From the NCBI GenBank assembly GCA_910577585.1, contig CAJTNN010000013.1, positions 1 to 64,000 of the forward strand: a stretch of 64,000 nucleotides of DNA. The letters run 5' to 3'. The translations under genes were made by a program, and so were the position numbers. A model generated the notes under the pieces. The model ran no database searches, was not told the DNA's origin, and worked only from the letters and a program-made list of their open reading frames with translations. Positions 1-7,530 of the stretch are shown piece by piece (position 1 is the first letter of the stretch; each line of letters begins with the position of its first letter). This DNA is from an uncultured Muribaculaceae bacterium. GTDB taxonomy: Bacteria; Bacteroidota; Bacteroidia; Bacteroidales; Muribaculaceae.

Positions 1-19
1 GGGCGCTTCTCATATTATT

Positions 20-65
20 GAGCAAAGCTCTCTGACGGCTTCATGAGCAAAGCTCTCTGACGGCT
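20..65. repeat. 25-bp tandem duplication at the 3' end of miaA
   Basis: A 21-bp unit (GAGCAAAGCTCTCTGACGGCT) occurs at 20-40 and again at 45-65, separated by 4 bases, giving a period of 25 bp. The second copy encodes the end of MiaA. Read without the duplication, the miaA frame would run two codons further (Ile-Ile) before stopping, so the event moved the stop codon without damaging the enzyme core. Confidence 0.85.
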
Positions 66-955
66 GCCACGAAATCTGCATCCGACATGTCGTAGGGGAG
101 CCAATGCAGCGTGAACCCTCGGCGCTCCATGCCGCGCAGCCATGTCATCTGGCGCTTGGCAAACTGATGTATCGCCCTCTCCAGCCCCTCAAACATCTCC
201 TCATAGCTGAGCGCGCCCGTGAGGTGCAAGGTCATGAACTTATACTCCAGTCCATAATATATCAGGTCAGCAGCCGATATGCCGGAATCGAGCAGATGTT
301 TGACCTCATCGAGCATTCCTGCCTCAAGACGGCTCTGCAGGCGCGCTGTGATTTGGGCGCGGCGTGCCTCACGCGGAATGTCGAGGGCCACGATAAGGGC
401 ATTGATGGGCTTTACGGCCGAGCGGTCGGTCAGGACAGCCTCTTCGGGATGCCGGAGATAATATTCCTGAATCTCGATTGCGCGTATGGCTCGCTTACAA
501 GTGTCGACATCGGTGACATTGTGCAGTGTCTTGTAGCCTCGCAGGATTGTGGTGAGCTCATCAAGGGTGCGGTCGGCGAGAGATTCGCGCAACTCACGGT
601 TTTCAGGCACCTCAGGCATGCACACACCACCCAGAGCATTCTCCAGATACATCCCGCTACCTCCACATATCACCGGCATGCGCCCTCTGCCGGCAACTCC
701 GGCATAGGCCTCGCGGAAGTCACGCAGATACTGATAAAGATTATATTTGCTGCCGGCCGGAGCCACATCAATCAGATGATAGGGCACCGCCCCATATTCC
801 TCAAGGTCCTTGCCGGTACCGAGGTCCATGCCGGTATACACCTGGCGCGAATCGGCGCTCAGTATTTCACCGTCAAAGGCCATGGCAACAGCCACGGCCT
901 TTGATGTCTTTCCCGATGCCGTAGGTCCGGCAATCGCTATAGCTTCGTAGTTCAT
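41..955 (-). CDS. miaA: tRNA dimethylallyltransferase MiaA
   Basis: MiaA transfers a dimethylallyl group from DMAPP to N6 of A37 in tRNAs that read UNN codons; it acts in the cytoplasm. The 304-aa product has the family's usual length. The N-terminal P-loop GPTASGKT is at residues 10-17, followed by the substrate-binding segment SADSRQVYTGMDLGTGK (about 34-50). The ATG overlaps the stop of the upstream membrane-protein gene by 4 bp (ATGA), so the two are probably co-transcribed from the promoter near 2.5 kb. The last codons lie in a 25-bp tandem duplication (20-65), and the stop arises at the duplication junction. Family assignment is firm. Confidence 0.97.
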   Translation of the reverse strand: MNYEAIAIAGPTASGKTSKAVAVAMAFDGEILSADSRQVYTGMDLGTGKDLEEYGAVPYHLIDVAPAGSKYNLYQYLRDFREAYAGVAGRGRMPVICGGSGMYLENALGGVCMPEVPENRELRESLADRTLDELTTILRGYKTLHNVTDVDTCKRAIRAIEIQEYYLRHPEEAVLTDRSAVKPINALIVALDIPREARRAQITARLQSRLEAGMLDEVKHLLDSGISAADLIYYGLEYKFMTLHLTGALSYEEMFEGLERAIHQFAKRQMTWLRGMERRGFTLHWLPYDMSDADFVAAVRELCS

Positions 956-2286
956 CTTACTTTAGGTTTCCCCTTGAAGAGTTTCTTGATTTTATAGAAG
1001 GGGGTGTCGGAGTTGAACATCGAGATTTTCACCCATTTGTCGTCCTGAAAGTCGAGAGTTGAATTCTTCACGTCGCTTAGCGTGAAATTGGATGAATAGC
1101 TCTTGATGTTGACCTTGCGCTTGCCGTTCTCATCAAATATCTTCTCGGTGAGGATAATCGTTGCGAGACGCGAGAGGTCGGCCACGGCGCGGTTGGAGAA
1201 TTTGCCGGGAGTGCGGGTGTAGATGCGCTTCACATCGGCGAAGTCCACCCACTCGCCATCGATGCCAAGGTCAGGATAATCCTCAGGTTGACCCGGCAGG
1301 AAATAGAAGTAGCGAAGTATCGAGTGGTTCTTCAAGTCTACGCTGCGGCGACAATAGAAGAATCGGAGTTCACCATCGTCTACCCCCGTGAGGCGGCGGA
1401 TAATGGTACGCACCTCCGGAATGGCGATACCGTTGACGCTGCGCTTGGTGATGAAGGGGGTGTCAAGCACCTCCTTATACTCAGCTCCCGGAGTGATGGT
1501 GTGCGGGTCAAGATAGATTTTCTCGCCGCAGATTACATAGAATCGCAGGTAAGTCTTGGCCGTCATGTCATGCAGCTCCTCCTGCGAGATTATCTCATCA
1601 TTCTCCTTCAGGTCGAGATAGAGGTTATAGTAGCGATAGACGAAGTATACCTCATCGAGCACGAAGGCTATGATGGTGAGCCACGTAAACACATACCAGT
1701 CGCGCGCATTGACCGAGAGGCGGATATAGATGAATTCATAATATGCCCACACTGCCAGCGAGAGGAACCCGAAAAGGTATATCAGGTTGCGTATCTGATA
1801 GTATGTCTCATAGCGGAATATGCTTCCTGCCTTGCCTCGCTCATAGAGGCCACCCGCTTTGAGACGGCAGTCGCGGCAAATCGACAGATGGTTGCGACGC
1901 AGGTATATCACCAGCATTGTCACAAAGCACACCGGATTCATCAGCAGCGATGGGATATAGGGATCATTGAGGAATAGAAACTCTGCAGGCAGCTTCACAA
2001 AATGCCATATCGTCAGGATATTGAGCAGCACCGTCACCACCGTGTAGTTGATGATGCTGTAGAGCAGCGCGTAGATTACCACCATGCAGTTGGGCGAACT
2101 GCCGATGCGGTTGTTGTAGAGCATCGTGTAAAGGAAGGCGGCTGCAAGAAACGCCACAATCGGTGAGGCGTAGAATGGAAGCACATGCGAGAAGGCCATC
2201 AATCCGATGATGGTCAGCAATCCTATCGAGAGGTTCTTCCAGAAGGAATATAATTGTACACTATTTACTCTTCGTAAATCGTCCAT
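952..2286 (-). CDS. Multi-pass membrane protein of unknown function
   Basis: I do not recognise this 444-aa protein. The first half is hydrophobic, with about six membrane segments (roughly residues 18-36, 40-56, 68-92, 110-128, 170-190, 200-218). A cytoplasmic-looking stretch with a CxxC pair (ICRDC) sits near residue 137. The last ~220 residues are polar and look like a separate soluble domain rich in Arg, Tyr and Phe, ending in a basic tail. It is the first gene of an apparent two-gene operon with miaA (4-bp overlap). A good Bacteroidota-type promoter lies about 200 nt upstream. The coding call is strong from length and context; the function is unknown. Confidence 0.85.
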   Translation of the reverse strand: MDDLRRVNSVQLYSFWKNLSIGLLTIIGLMAFSHVLPFYASPIVAFLAAAFLYTMLYNNRIGSSPNCMVVIYALLYSIINYTVVTVLLNILTIWHFVKLPAEFLFLNDPYIPSLLMNPVCFVTMLVIYLRRNHLSICRDCRLKAGGLYERGKAGSIFRYETYYQIRNLIYLFGFLSLAVWAYYEFIYIRLSVNARDWYVFTWLTIIAFVLDEVYFVYRYYNLYLDLKENDEIISQEELHDMTAKTYLRFYVICGEKIYLDPHTITPGAEYKEVLDTPFITKRSVNGIAIPEVRTIIRRLTGVDDGELRFFYCRRSVDLKNHSILRYFYFLPGQPEDYPDLGIDGEWVDFADVKRIYTRTPGKFSNRAVADLSRLATIILTEKIFDENGKRKVNIKSYSSNFTLSDVKNSTLDFQDDKWVKISMFNSDTPFYKIKKLFKGKPKVR

Positions 2287-2487
2287 TTATGATGTCTTGC
2301 TTCGAATTCAAATCATTCAACTCACTATCCCGCCAACCGGGATGGAGCCGCGAGGACCAGAGGCTTGCATCCTCATCCAAGGACATAGGATAGTCAGTCA
2401 TCTCCTTGAAGCGGGCTAAACTATCGGAGAGAAAGTCAAGTCAACTTCTTTGTATGCAGCTTGAGAGTATGTGCCGTATACTGTCTA

Positions 2488-2519
2488 CAAAATTAATCTT
2501 TTTTCATCTAATATTCAAA
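2488..2519 (-). promoter_or_regulatory. Bacteroidota-type promoter for the membrane protein-miaA operon
   Basis: On the minus strand the -33 element TTTG (2516-2519) is followed, after exactly 20 nt, by the -7 element TAATTTTG (2488-2495). This matches the TTTG/TAnnTTTG consensus of Bacteroidota sigma-ABfr promoters. Transcription would begin near 2481, leaving a leader of about 195 nt before the start codon at 2286. Confidence 0.6.
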
Positions 2520-2734
2520 CTTTTTCGGGGGTAATTTTTAATCCACCATAATTTTAACATTTATGGCCCTCCCCCACTTTATCAGCAGCCTAATTACGAC
2601 ACTGCCCCCGACTTCCTGCGAGCATTGCTCTGCAAGGGGTCAGGGGCAGGGTTCATATTAGATGAGCTCGTCTACCGTAGGCATGCATGGCCTGCCGGCA
2701 ATCGGCTCTGATTGAGCAAGTCTGCTACAAGAAC
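2520..2734. other. Intergenic remainder between operon promoter and peptidase gene
   Basis: No gene is visible in the 448-bp gap 2287-2734. Apart from the promoter at 2488-2519, the only structure seen is an imperfect GC-rich inverted repeat at about 2601-2651 (CTGCCCC against GGGGCAG). It lies downstream of the minus-strand peptidase gene and could be its transcription end, but it has no clear T-run. Confidence 0.35.
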
Positions 2735-4921
2735 TTATTTCAAGTTGGCATCGAGATAATTGACAAGTTTGTCAAAAAGGCGTGCGCGGGCATTGCACAT
2801 GCGCAGGCTATGCTCGAAGCCGGTGTATGACATCATGTCAAACAATGTGCCTTCGTAGTTGAGCTTTGAGGTGTATTTCAGTGTATTGTAGTAGTGCACA
2901 TTGTCGTCACTCGTGCCCGACATGATGAGCAGTTTCTTGTTCATCTGTGAAGTGCGTGCCAGAGCCGATGCCGAGTCGTAACCGGCTTTATTCTGCTGCG
3001 GAGTGAGCATGTAGCGCTCGGTGTAGATTGAGTCGTAGAAGCGCCAGTCGGTGACAGGGGCCATCGATACGCCGCACTTGAATCGGCAGGCGGGGTCGCT
3101 GAGCTCCATAAGGGTCATGTAGCCACCATAGCTCCAGCCGAAACATGAAGTGCGCTCTGCATCAATGTATGGCTGCGATGCAAACCAGGCGGCGCCTGCG
3201 AGCTGGTCGGCAGTCTCATATTCTCCGAGATGGCAATATACTGAGTTGGCCCATTGACGCGAACGATTGCCTGTGCCGCGTCCATCGACACACGCCACCA
3301 CATAGCCCTGCGAGGCCACATAGAAGATTCCCTCCATGCGCCAGCGGTTGAGCACCTCCTGCGAGTCGGGGCCATTGTATTGATACATCATCAGCGGATA
3401 CTTCTGCGCGGGATTGAAGTCGGCGGGCTTGATGATATAGGCGTTCATCTCCTCGCCCACGGCGTTCTTGACCTTCAGGAATTCCATCTTGGGTGCCGAT
3501 GCATATTTGGCCGCATACTCAGCATTGTCCTCTACGGTCTGCACGCATTTGCCTCCGGAGGTATAGATGGCATACACGGGGGGAGTCGTCGAGCTGCTGT
3601 AGCTGCGCAGATAGTAGCTGAAGTCGCGGCTGAACCATGCATTCTCAGTGCCCTCTTCGGGATGCAGAAGCGTAAGTTTACCCTTTGCGTCGACCGATGC
3701 CACATTGCGGTTGATCGCACCTAACGATGTGGTCTGCACATAGCATACCCCCTTCCGCTGGTCGCGGCCATAGTAGGCGGTCACGTTGAAGTCGCCTGAG
3801 GTAATCTGTCGTTTCAATACGCCGTTGTAGTCATAGAGATAGAGATGACGGTAGCCTGACTCTTCGCTACCGATCACGAAGTCATTATCGGCATAATCCA
3901 CCATCTGATAGGCATCGGGCGAGAGCCAGGCCTTCGACTTCTGGGTGAGTATGAGGCGAGCTACGGTGCTGCCGGGATTGACTTGATATAGATTGAGTTC
4001 GTTCTGGTCGCGGTTGACAATCATTGCCATAAGATTCTCACCCTTGCCGTCGAATTCAAGCGAGGGCACATAGTCGGTGGCACCTATCGGGAGGTCCATC
4101 TTCTTGATGACACGGTTGTTGACATCATAGGCATGCACACTGACCACAGAGTTAGGATATCCGGCCAGGGGATATTTGTAGGTGTATGTGGCGGGATAGA
4201 GGTCACCTTCAGGGTCCTCGTCGCAATATGAGCGGTAATTGTCGAAGCTATATGCGGGCACCTCCGACTCATCAAAGCGGATGAAGGCCAGCCGACTGTC
4301 GTCGGCGCTCCAGCGCATGGTGTTGAGCACTCCGAATTCCTCTTCGTAGCCCCAGTCGGGAGTGCCGTAGATTATGCGGTTAACCTCGCCGTCGGTGGTG
4401 ACGGCCACATCTGTGCCATAGTCAAGATTGGCGATATAGATGTTGTTGGCTCGCTGATAGGCCACCATTCGCCCGTCGTGAGATAGCACGGCCCCCTGCT
4501 GCTTGCCGGCATCCGACACACGCTTGAGTGTGCGGCGCGCCACATCATATACGTAGTAGTCGGCTCGGAATGTGTGGCGATAAATCTGCTCGACATTGTT
4601 CCATAGAAGTATTTTCTTCTCGTTGCCGCTGATGGCGTAGCCGTCAAATTCATCGATTTTCAGTTCGCCTGATATGGAGGCGGTGCTGAATAGTGTGGTC
4701 ACGAGTTTGCCGGTCTTGTAAGAATAGACCTCGATAGCCGATCCATCGTCAGAGATGCAGGCGTAAGTCTGACCATCGGCGAGCGGACGCATCTCTTTGA
4801 CTGAGTTGGGGGCTGCGGTCTTGATGTCGCAATAGTCGTCAAGTGTCAGCGGAGCGGCTTGCACCGACATCGCCGCGCCTGCAGCCATAAGGGCCGAAAG
4901 AATAATGGGGTGTCGTTTCAT
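2735..4921 (-). CDS. S9B dipeptidyl peptidase IV family serine peptidase
   Basis: This secreted or periplasmic prolyl peptidase removes X-Pro/X-Ala dipeptides from peptide N-termini. I start it at ATG 4921, giving 728 aa, because this places a clean signal peptide (MKRHPIILSALMAAG, then VQAAP) at the N-terminus; an upstream in-frame extension to 5041 crosses the promoter and hairpin region. An N-terminal beta-propeller is followed by an alpha/beta-hydrolase domain with the nucleophile in GWSYGG (Ser597), the acid in SGTSDDN (Asp672 or Asp673) and His704 in GFEHS. Length and triad order fit DPP-IV enzymes. It stands alone, with proS upstream on the same strand. Confidence 0.94.
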   Translation of the reverse strand: MKRHPIILSALMAAGAAMSVQAAPLTLDDYCDIKTAAPNSVKEMRPLADGQTYACISDDGSAIEVYSYKTGKLVTTLFSTASISGELKIDEFDGYAISGNEKKILLWNNVEQIYRHTFRADYYVYDVARRTLKRVSDAGKQQGAVLSHDGRMVAYQRANNIYIANLDYGTDVAVTTDGEVNRIIYGTPDWGYEEEFGVLNTMRWSADDSRLAFIRFDESEVPAYSFDNYRSYCDEDPEGDLYPATYTYKYPLAGYPNSVVSVHAYDVNNRVIKKMDLPIGATDYVPSLEFDGKGENLMAMIVNRDQNELNLYQVNPGSTVARLILTQKSKAWLSPDAYQMVDYADNDFVIGSEESGYRHLYLYDYNGVLKRQITSGDFNVTAYYGRDQRKGVCYVQTTSLGAINRNVASVDAKGKLTLLHPEEGTENAWFSRDFSYYLRSYSSSTTPPVYAIYTSGGKCVQTVEDNAEYAAKYASAPKMEFLKVKNAVGEEMNAYIIKPADFNPAQKYPLMMYQYNGPDSQEVLNRWRMEGIFYVASQGYVVACVDGRGTGNRSRQWANSVYCHLGEYETADQLAGAAWFASQPYIDAERTSCFGWSYGGYMTLMELSDPACRFKCGVSMAPVTDWRFYDSIYTERYMLTPQQNKAGYDSASALARTSQMNKKLLIMSGTSDDNVHYYNTLKYTSKLNYEGTLFDMMSYTGFEHSLRMCNARARLFDKLVNYLDANLK

Positions 4922-5022
4922 TTGGGTAGTTAGAATTAAGTAAGTTGCGCAAACTTGAAAAAGTCCAGCAACATTCAAGTGCTTATAAATTATAATATAA
5001 GGGATACCTAAATAATGATATA

Positions 5023-5074
5023 AGGGATACCGCCCGACCATCGCCTCTTAGGCTGCCTTCGATGCGGTATCCCT
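5023..5074 (-). terminator. Hairpin downstream of proS (possible terminator)
   Basis: AGGGATACCGC (5023-5033) pairs perfectly with GCGGTATCCCT (5064-5074), with a loop of about 30 nt, just after the proS stop codon. On the minus strand the hairpin is followed by a T/A-rich run. The left arm also has a direct copy (ATAAGGGATACC) about 24 bp further down, so slipped alternative pairing is possible. The long loop and mixed T-run keep confidence moderate. Confidence 0.45.
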
Positions 5075-5107
5075 CATTATGACTGTTATCGTGGATTAAT
5101 CAATGCA

Positions 5108-6589
5108 TTAGTATGAGCGGGCGAAGATCACGCGGCGTGCAGAGGGCTTGCCGGTCACCATACACTTGCCGGGAGTGGTGTCTCCCTCGAGGGGTATGCA
5201 GCGGATTGTGGCTTTTGTCTCGGCCTTGATCTTCTCTTCGGTCTCGGGTGTGCCATCCCAGTGAGCGAGGATGAAGCCACCCTTCTCAATCTGCTCCTTG
5301 AACTCTTCGTAGGTGTCAACCGTATAGGTCATGCTGTCGCGATATGCTTTGGCTTTGTTGAAGAGGTTGGTCTGGATATCCTCAAGGAGCCCGGCGATGT
5401 GGTCGGCGATGCCCTCGAAACCAATAGTCTCTTTCTCGAGAGTGTCGCGGCGCATGAGCTCGACGGTGCCGTTCTCAAGGTCGCGCTGGCCGATAGCCAG
5501 GCGCACCGGCACACCCTTGAGCTCATAGTCGGCAAACTTGAAGCCGGGGCGCTTGTTGTCGGCGTCGTCATATTTGACGCTTATACCCTTCGCACGCAGC
5601 TCGGCCAGCAGCGGCTCAACCTTTTCGGAGATGGCTTTGAGACCTTCGGCATCCTTGTAGATGGGTACAATCACGACCTGTATCGGTGCGAGGTGCGGAG
5701 GAAGCACAAGTCCGTTGTCGTCAGAGTGAGTCATGATGAGCGCACCCATCAGGCGTGTCGACACGCCCCATGAGTTGGCCCACACGAGCTCGGGCTTGTT
5801 CTCTTTGTTGACGAAAGTCACATCGAATGCCTTGGCGAAGTTCTGGCCGAGGTTATGAGATGTGCCGCTCTGCAGGGCCTTGCCATCCTGCATCATTGCC
5901 TCGATGGTGTAGGTATTGAGTGCGCCGGCAAAGCGTTCTGACTCAGATTTCACACCCTGAATCACAGGCATGGCCATATACTTCTCGGCAAAATCTGCAT
6001 AGAGATTGATCATCTGCACTGTGCGGGCCTCCGACTCTTCAGCTGTGGCGTGAGCGCAGTGTCCCTCCTGCCAAAGGAATTCGGCGGTGCGCAGGAACAT
6101 GCGTGTGCGCATCTCCCAGCGCATCACGTTAGCCCACTGATTGACGAGCAGGGGCAGATCGCGCCATGAGTGGATCCAGTTCTTGTAGGTGCCCCAGATG
6201 ATTGTCTCTGAGGTGGGGCGCACGATAAGCTCCTCTTCGAGCTTGGCGGCGGGGTCGACCACCACGCCGGTGCCGTCGGGGTCATTCTTCAGACGGTAGT
6301 GAGTCACTACGGCACACTCCTTGGCGAAGCCCTCTACATGCTCGGCCTCGCGGCAGAGGAAAGACTTCGGAATCAGGAGGGGGAAGTAGGCATTCTGTAC
6401 GCCTGTCTCCTTAAACATCTTGTCGAGCGTCTGCTGCATCTTCTCCCAGATGGCATAGCCATAGGGTTTGATCACCATGCAGCCTCTCACTGCTGACTGC
6501 TCGGCCAGGTCGGCCTTGACAACAAGTTCGTTATACCACTGTGAATAATTCTCTGAGCGTTTGGTCAGATTCTTTAATTCTTTTGCCAT
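5108..6589 (-). CDS. proS: Prolyl-tRNA synthetase (archaeal/eukaryote-like type)
   Basis: This class II synthetase charges tRNA-Pro with proline. The 493-aa length and the absence of the large editing insertion between motifs 2 and 3 identify the archaeal/eukaryote-like ProS (type 3) common in Bacteroidota, not the ~570-aa bacterial type. The RPTSE segment (124-128) and motif 2 with RWEMRT and FLWQEGH (about 157-177) are intact. The protein ends in an aromatic residue (RSY), as is typical of this type. It starts at ATG 6589 and has no close partner; the downstream DUF4293 gene on the same strand is ~115 bp upstream in transcription terms. Confidence 0.97.
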   Translation of the reverse strand: MAKELKNLTKRSENYSQWYNELVVKADLAEQSAVRGCMVIKPYGYAIWEKMQQTLDKMFKETGVQNAYFPLLIPKSFLCREAEHVEGFAKECAVVTHYRLKNDPDGTGVVVDPAAKLEEELIVRPTSETIIWGTYKNWIHSWRDLPLLVNQWANVMRWEMRTRMFLRTAEFLWQEGHCAHATAEESEARTVQMINLYADFAEKYMAMPVIQGVKSESERFAGALNTYTIEAMMQDGKALQSGTSHNLGQNFAKAFDVTFVNKENKPELVWANSWGVSTRLMGALIMTHSDDNGLVLPPHLAPIQVVIVPIYKDAEGLKAISEKVEPLLAELRAKGISVKYDDADNKRPGFKFADYELKGVPVRLAIGQRDLENGTVELMRRDTLEKETIGFEGIADHIAGLLEDIQTNLFNKAKAYRDSMTYTVDTYEEFKEQIEKGGFILAHWDGTPETEEKIKAETKATIRCIPLEGDTTPGKCMVTGKPSARRVIFARSY

Positions 6590-6705
6590 GTTCTTGTATT
6601 ACCGGGGCTGACTGCCAGCTGACCGGATATTTGAGATTTAGCTTTGGATTCTACGGTTAGTTCTACTTAAGTCGCCTCGGCGGCGCGCTACTTAGAAACA
6701 GTTTC

Positions 6706-7173
6706 TTAGCGCAGGCGGTCGACCGATGCGAGAAGCCGATGGTCGGCGCGGATGCGCTGGAAGGCCATGATTACGGCGATAAGCGCGATGAAGGGGGCGC
6801 ACACAAGCGATGACCACTCTACATTCGCACCATCGAATGATGAATAGGCGATGCCGGCCGATACAATAATCACACATGCCAGCATCAGCATAGTCAGCAG
6901 GCAGAGATTCTTCTGCAGACGATACTGCTTATAGCAGAAAATGGCTATCAGGGGCAGAAGCGCCGACAGAATCGCCACAGCGAAGAGATACCATGTGGAG
7001 ATACATCCCGGAGTCTCGCCCCCGGTGCTGACACCCTCAGGGCATAGCCCGAGTGCCGTGAAGTTGAAGGTGAAATCGTGCGCCTGCACCTGGCCGAGCG
7101 ACATGAATGAGAAGACTCCCATCACTATAGCGGCGATAAGCAGAAACAACGATTGCCAACGTTGGATTTGCAT
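6706..7173 (-). CDS. DUF4293 family small membrane protein
   Basis: This 155-aa protein has four predicted membrane helices (about residues 8-25, 62-80, 92-110, 118-140) and short loops. The N-terminal MQIQRWQSLFLL and overall layout match the Bacteroidota-specific DUF4293 family, whose function is unknown. A -7-like element (TAAATTTG on minus, 7327-7334) lies ~150 nt upstream. It is divergent from the TPR gene at 7531. No enzyme motif is visible. Confidence 0.85.
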   Translation of the reverse strand: MQIQRWQSLFLLIAAIVMGVFSFMSLGQVQAHDFTFNFTALGLCPEGVSTGGETPGCISTWYLFAVAILSALLPLIAIFCYKQYRLQKNLCLLTMLMLACVIIVSAGIAYSSFDGANVEWSSLVCAPFIALIAVIMAFQRIRADHRLLASVDRLR

Positions 7174-7326
7174 AGTAGATATTTGATTTTAGTTTTTTCT
7201 GTTGTTGAAGTTGTTTAAACTTCGCTATCTGTCTGCAGGCCTCGTGCTGCCGACATCTCTCTTGGCGATACATCACCAGGATGACTGATGATGCCATGAT
7301 GTGGCTCTTCACGGGCGTTCAACATG

Positions 7327-7334
7327 CAAATTTA
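7327..7334 (-). promoter_or_regulatory. Probable -7 element for the DUF4293 gene
   Basis: TAAATTTG on the minus strand matches TAnnTTTG. No TTTG is found at the expected -33 spacing, so the promoter is only partly supported. Confidence 0.35.
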
Positions 7335-7372
7335 CAAATTTTATGCCAATTCCCGCTCTTCGGCATGTAATA

Positions 7373-7404
7373 TTTTTTTGGCTAAATATTTGTTAGTATA
7401 TTTG
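7373..7404 (+). promoter_or_regulatory. Probable promoter for the TPR gene
   Basis: TATATTTG at 7397-7404 is an exact TAnnTTTG match on plus. At 20-nt spacing the -33 position holds TTTT (7373-7376) inside a T-run, with TTTG at a 16-nt spacing. The start codon of the 789-aa protein is 127 nt downstream. Together with the minus-strand element at 7327 it makes the 357-bp gap 7174-7530 a divergent promoter region; nothing else is seen there. Confidence 0.5.
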
Positions 7405-7530
7405 TAGGGCCTATTCCGGCCCTCTCCCGGCTGGACTCTCCCCTATCTTGCGCCTATCGTGTGCAAGATATCCGGGGCACTGTCAGGAGTGAACCGACCG
7501 GAATGCAGCCTCTCTAACGTTTAATTACCT

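Noticed and set aside
1288..1977. 229-aa plus-strand frame opposite the membrane protein gene
   Set aside because: The minus-strand frame is longer, has membrane segments, a promoter and an operon junction with miaA; this one has none.
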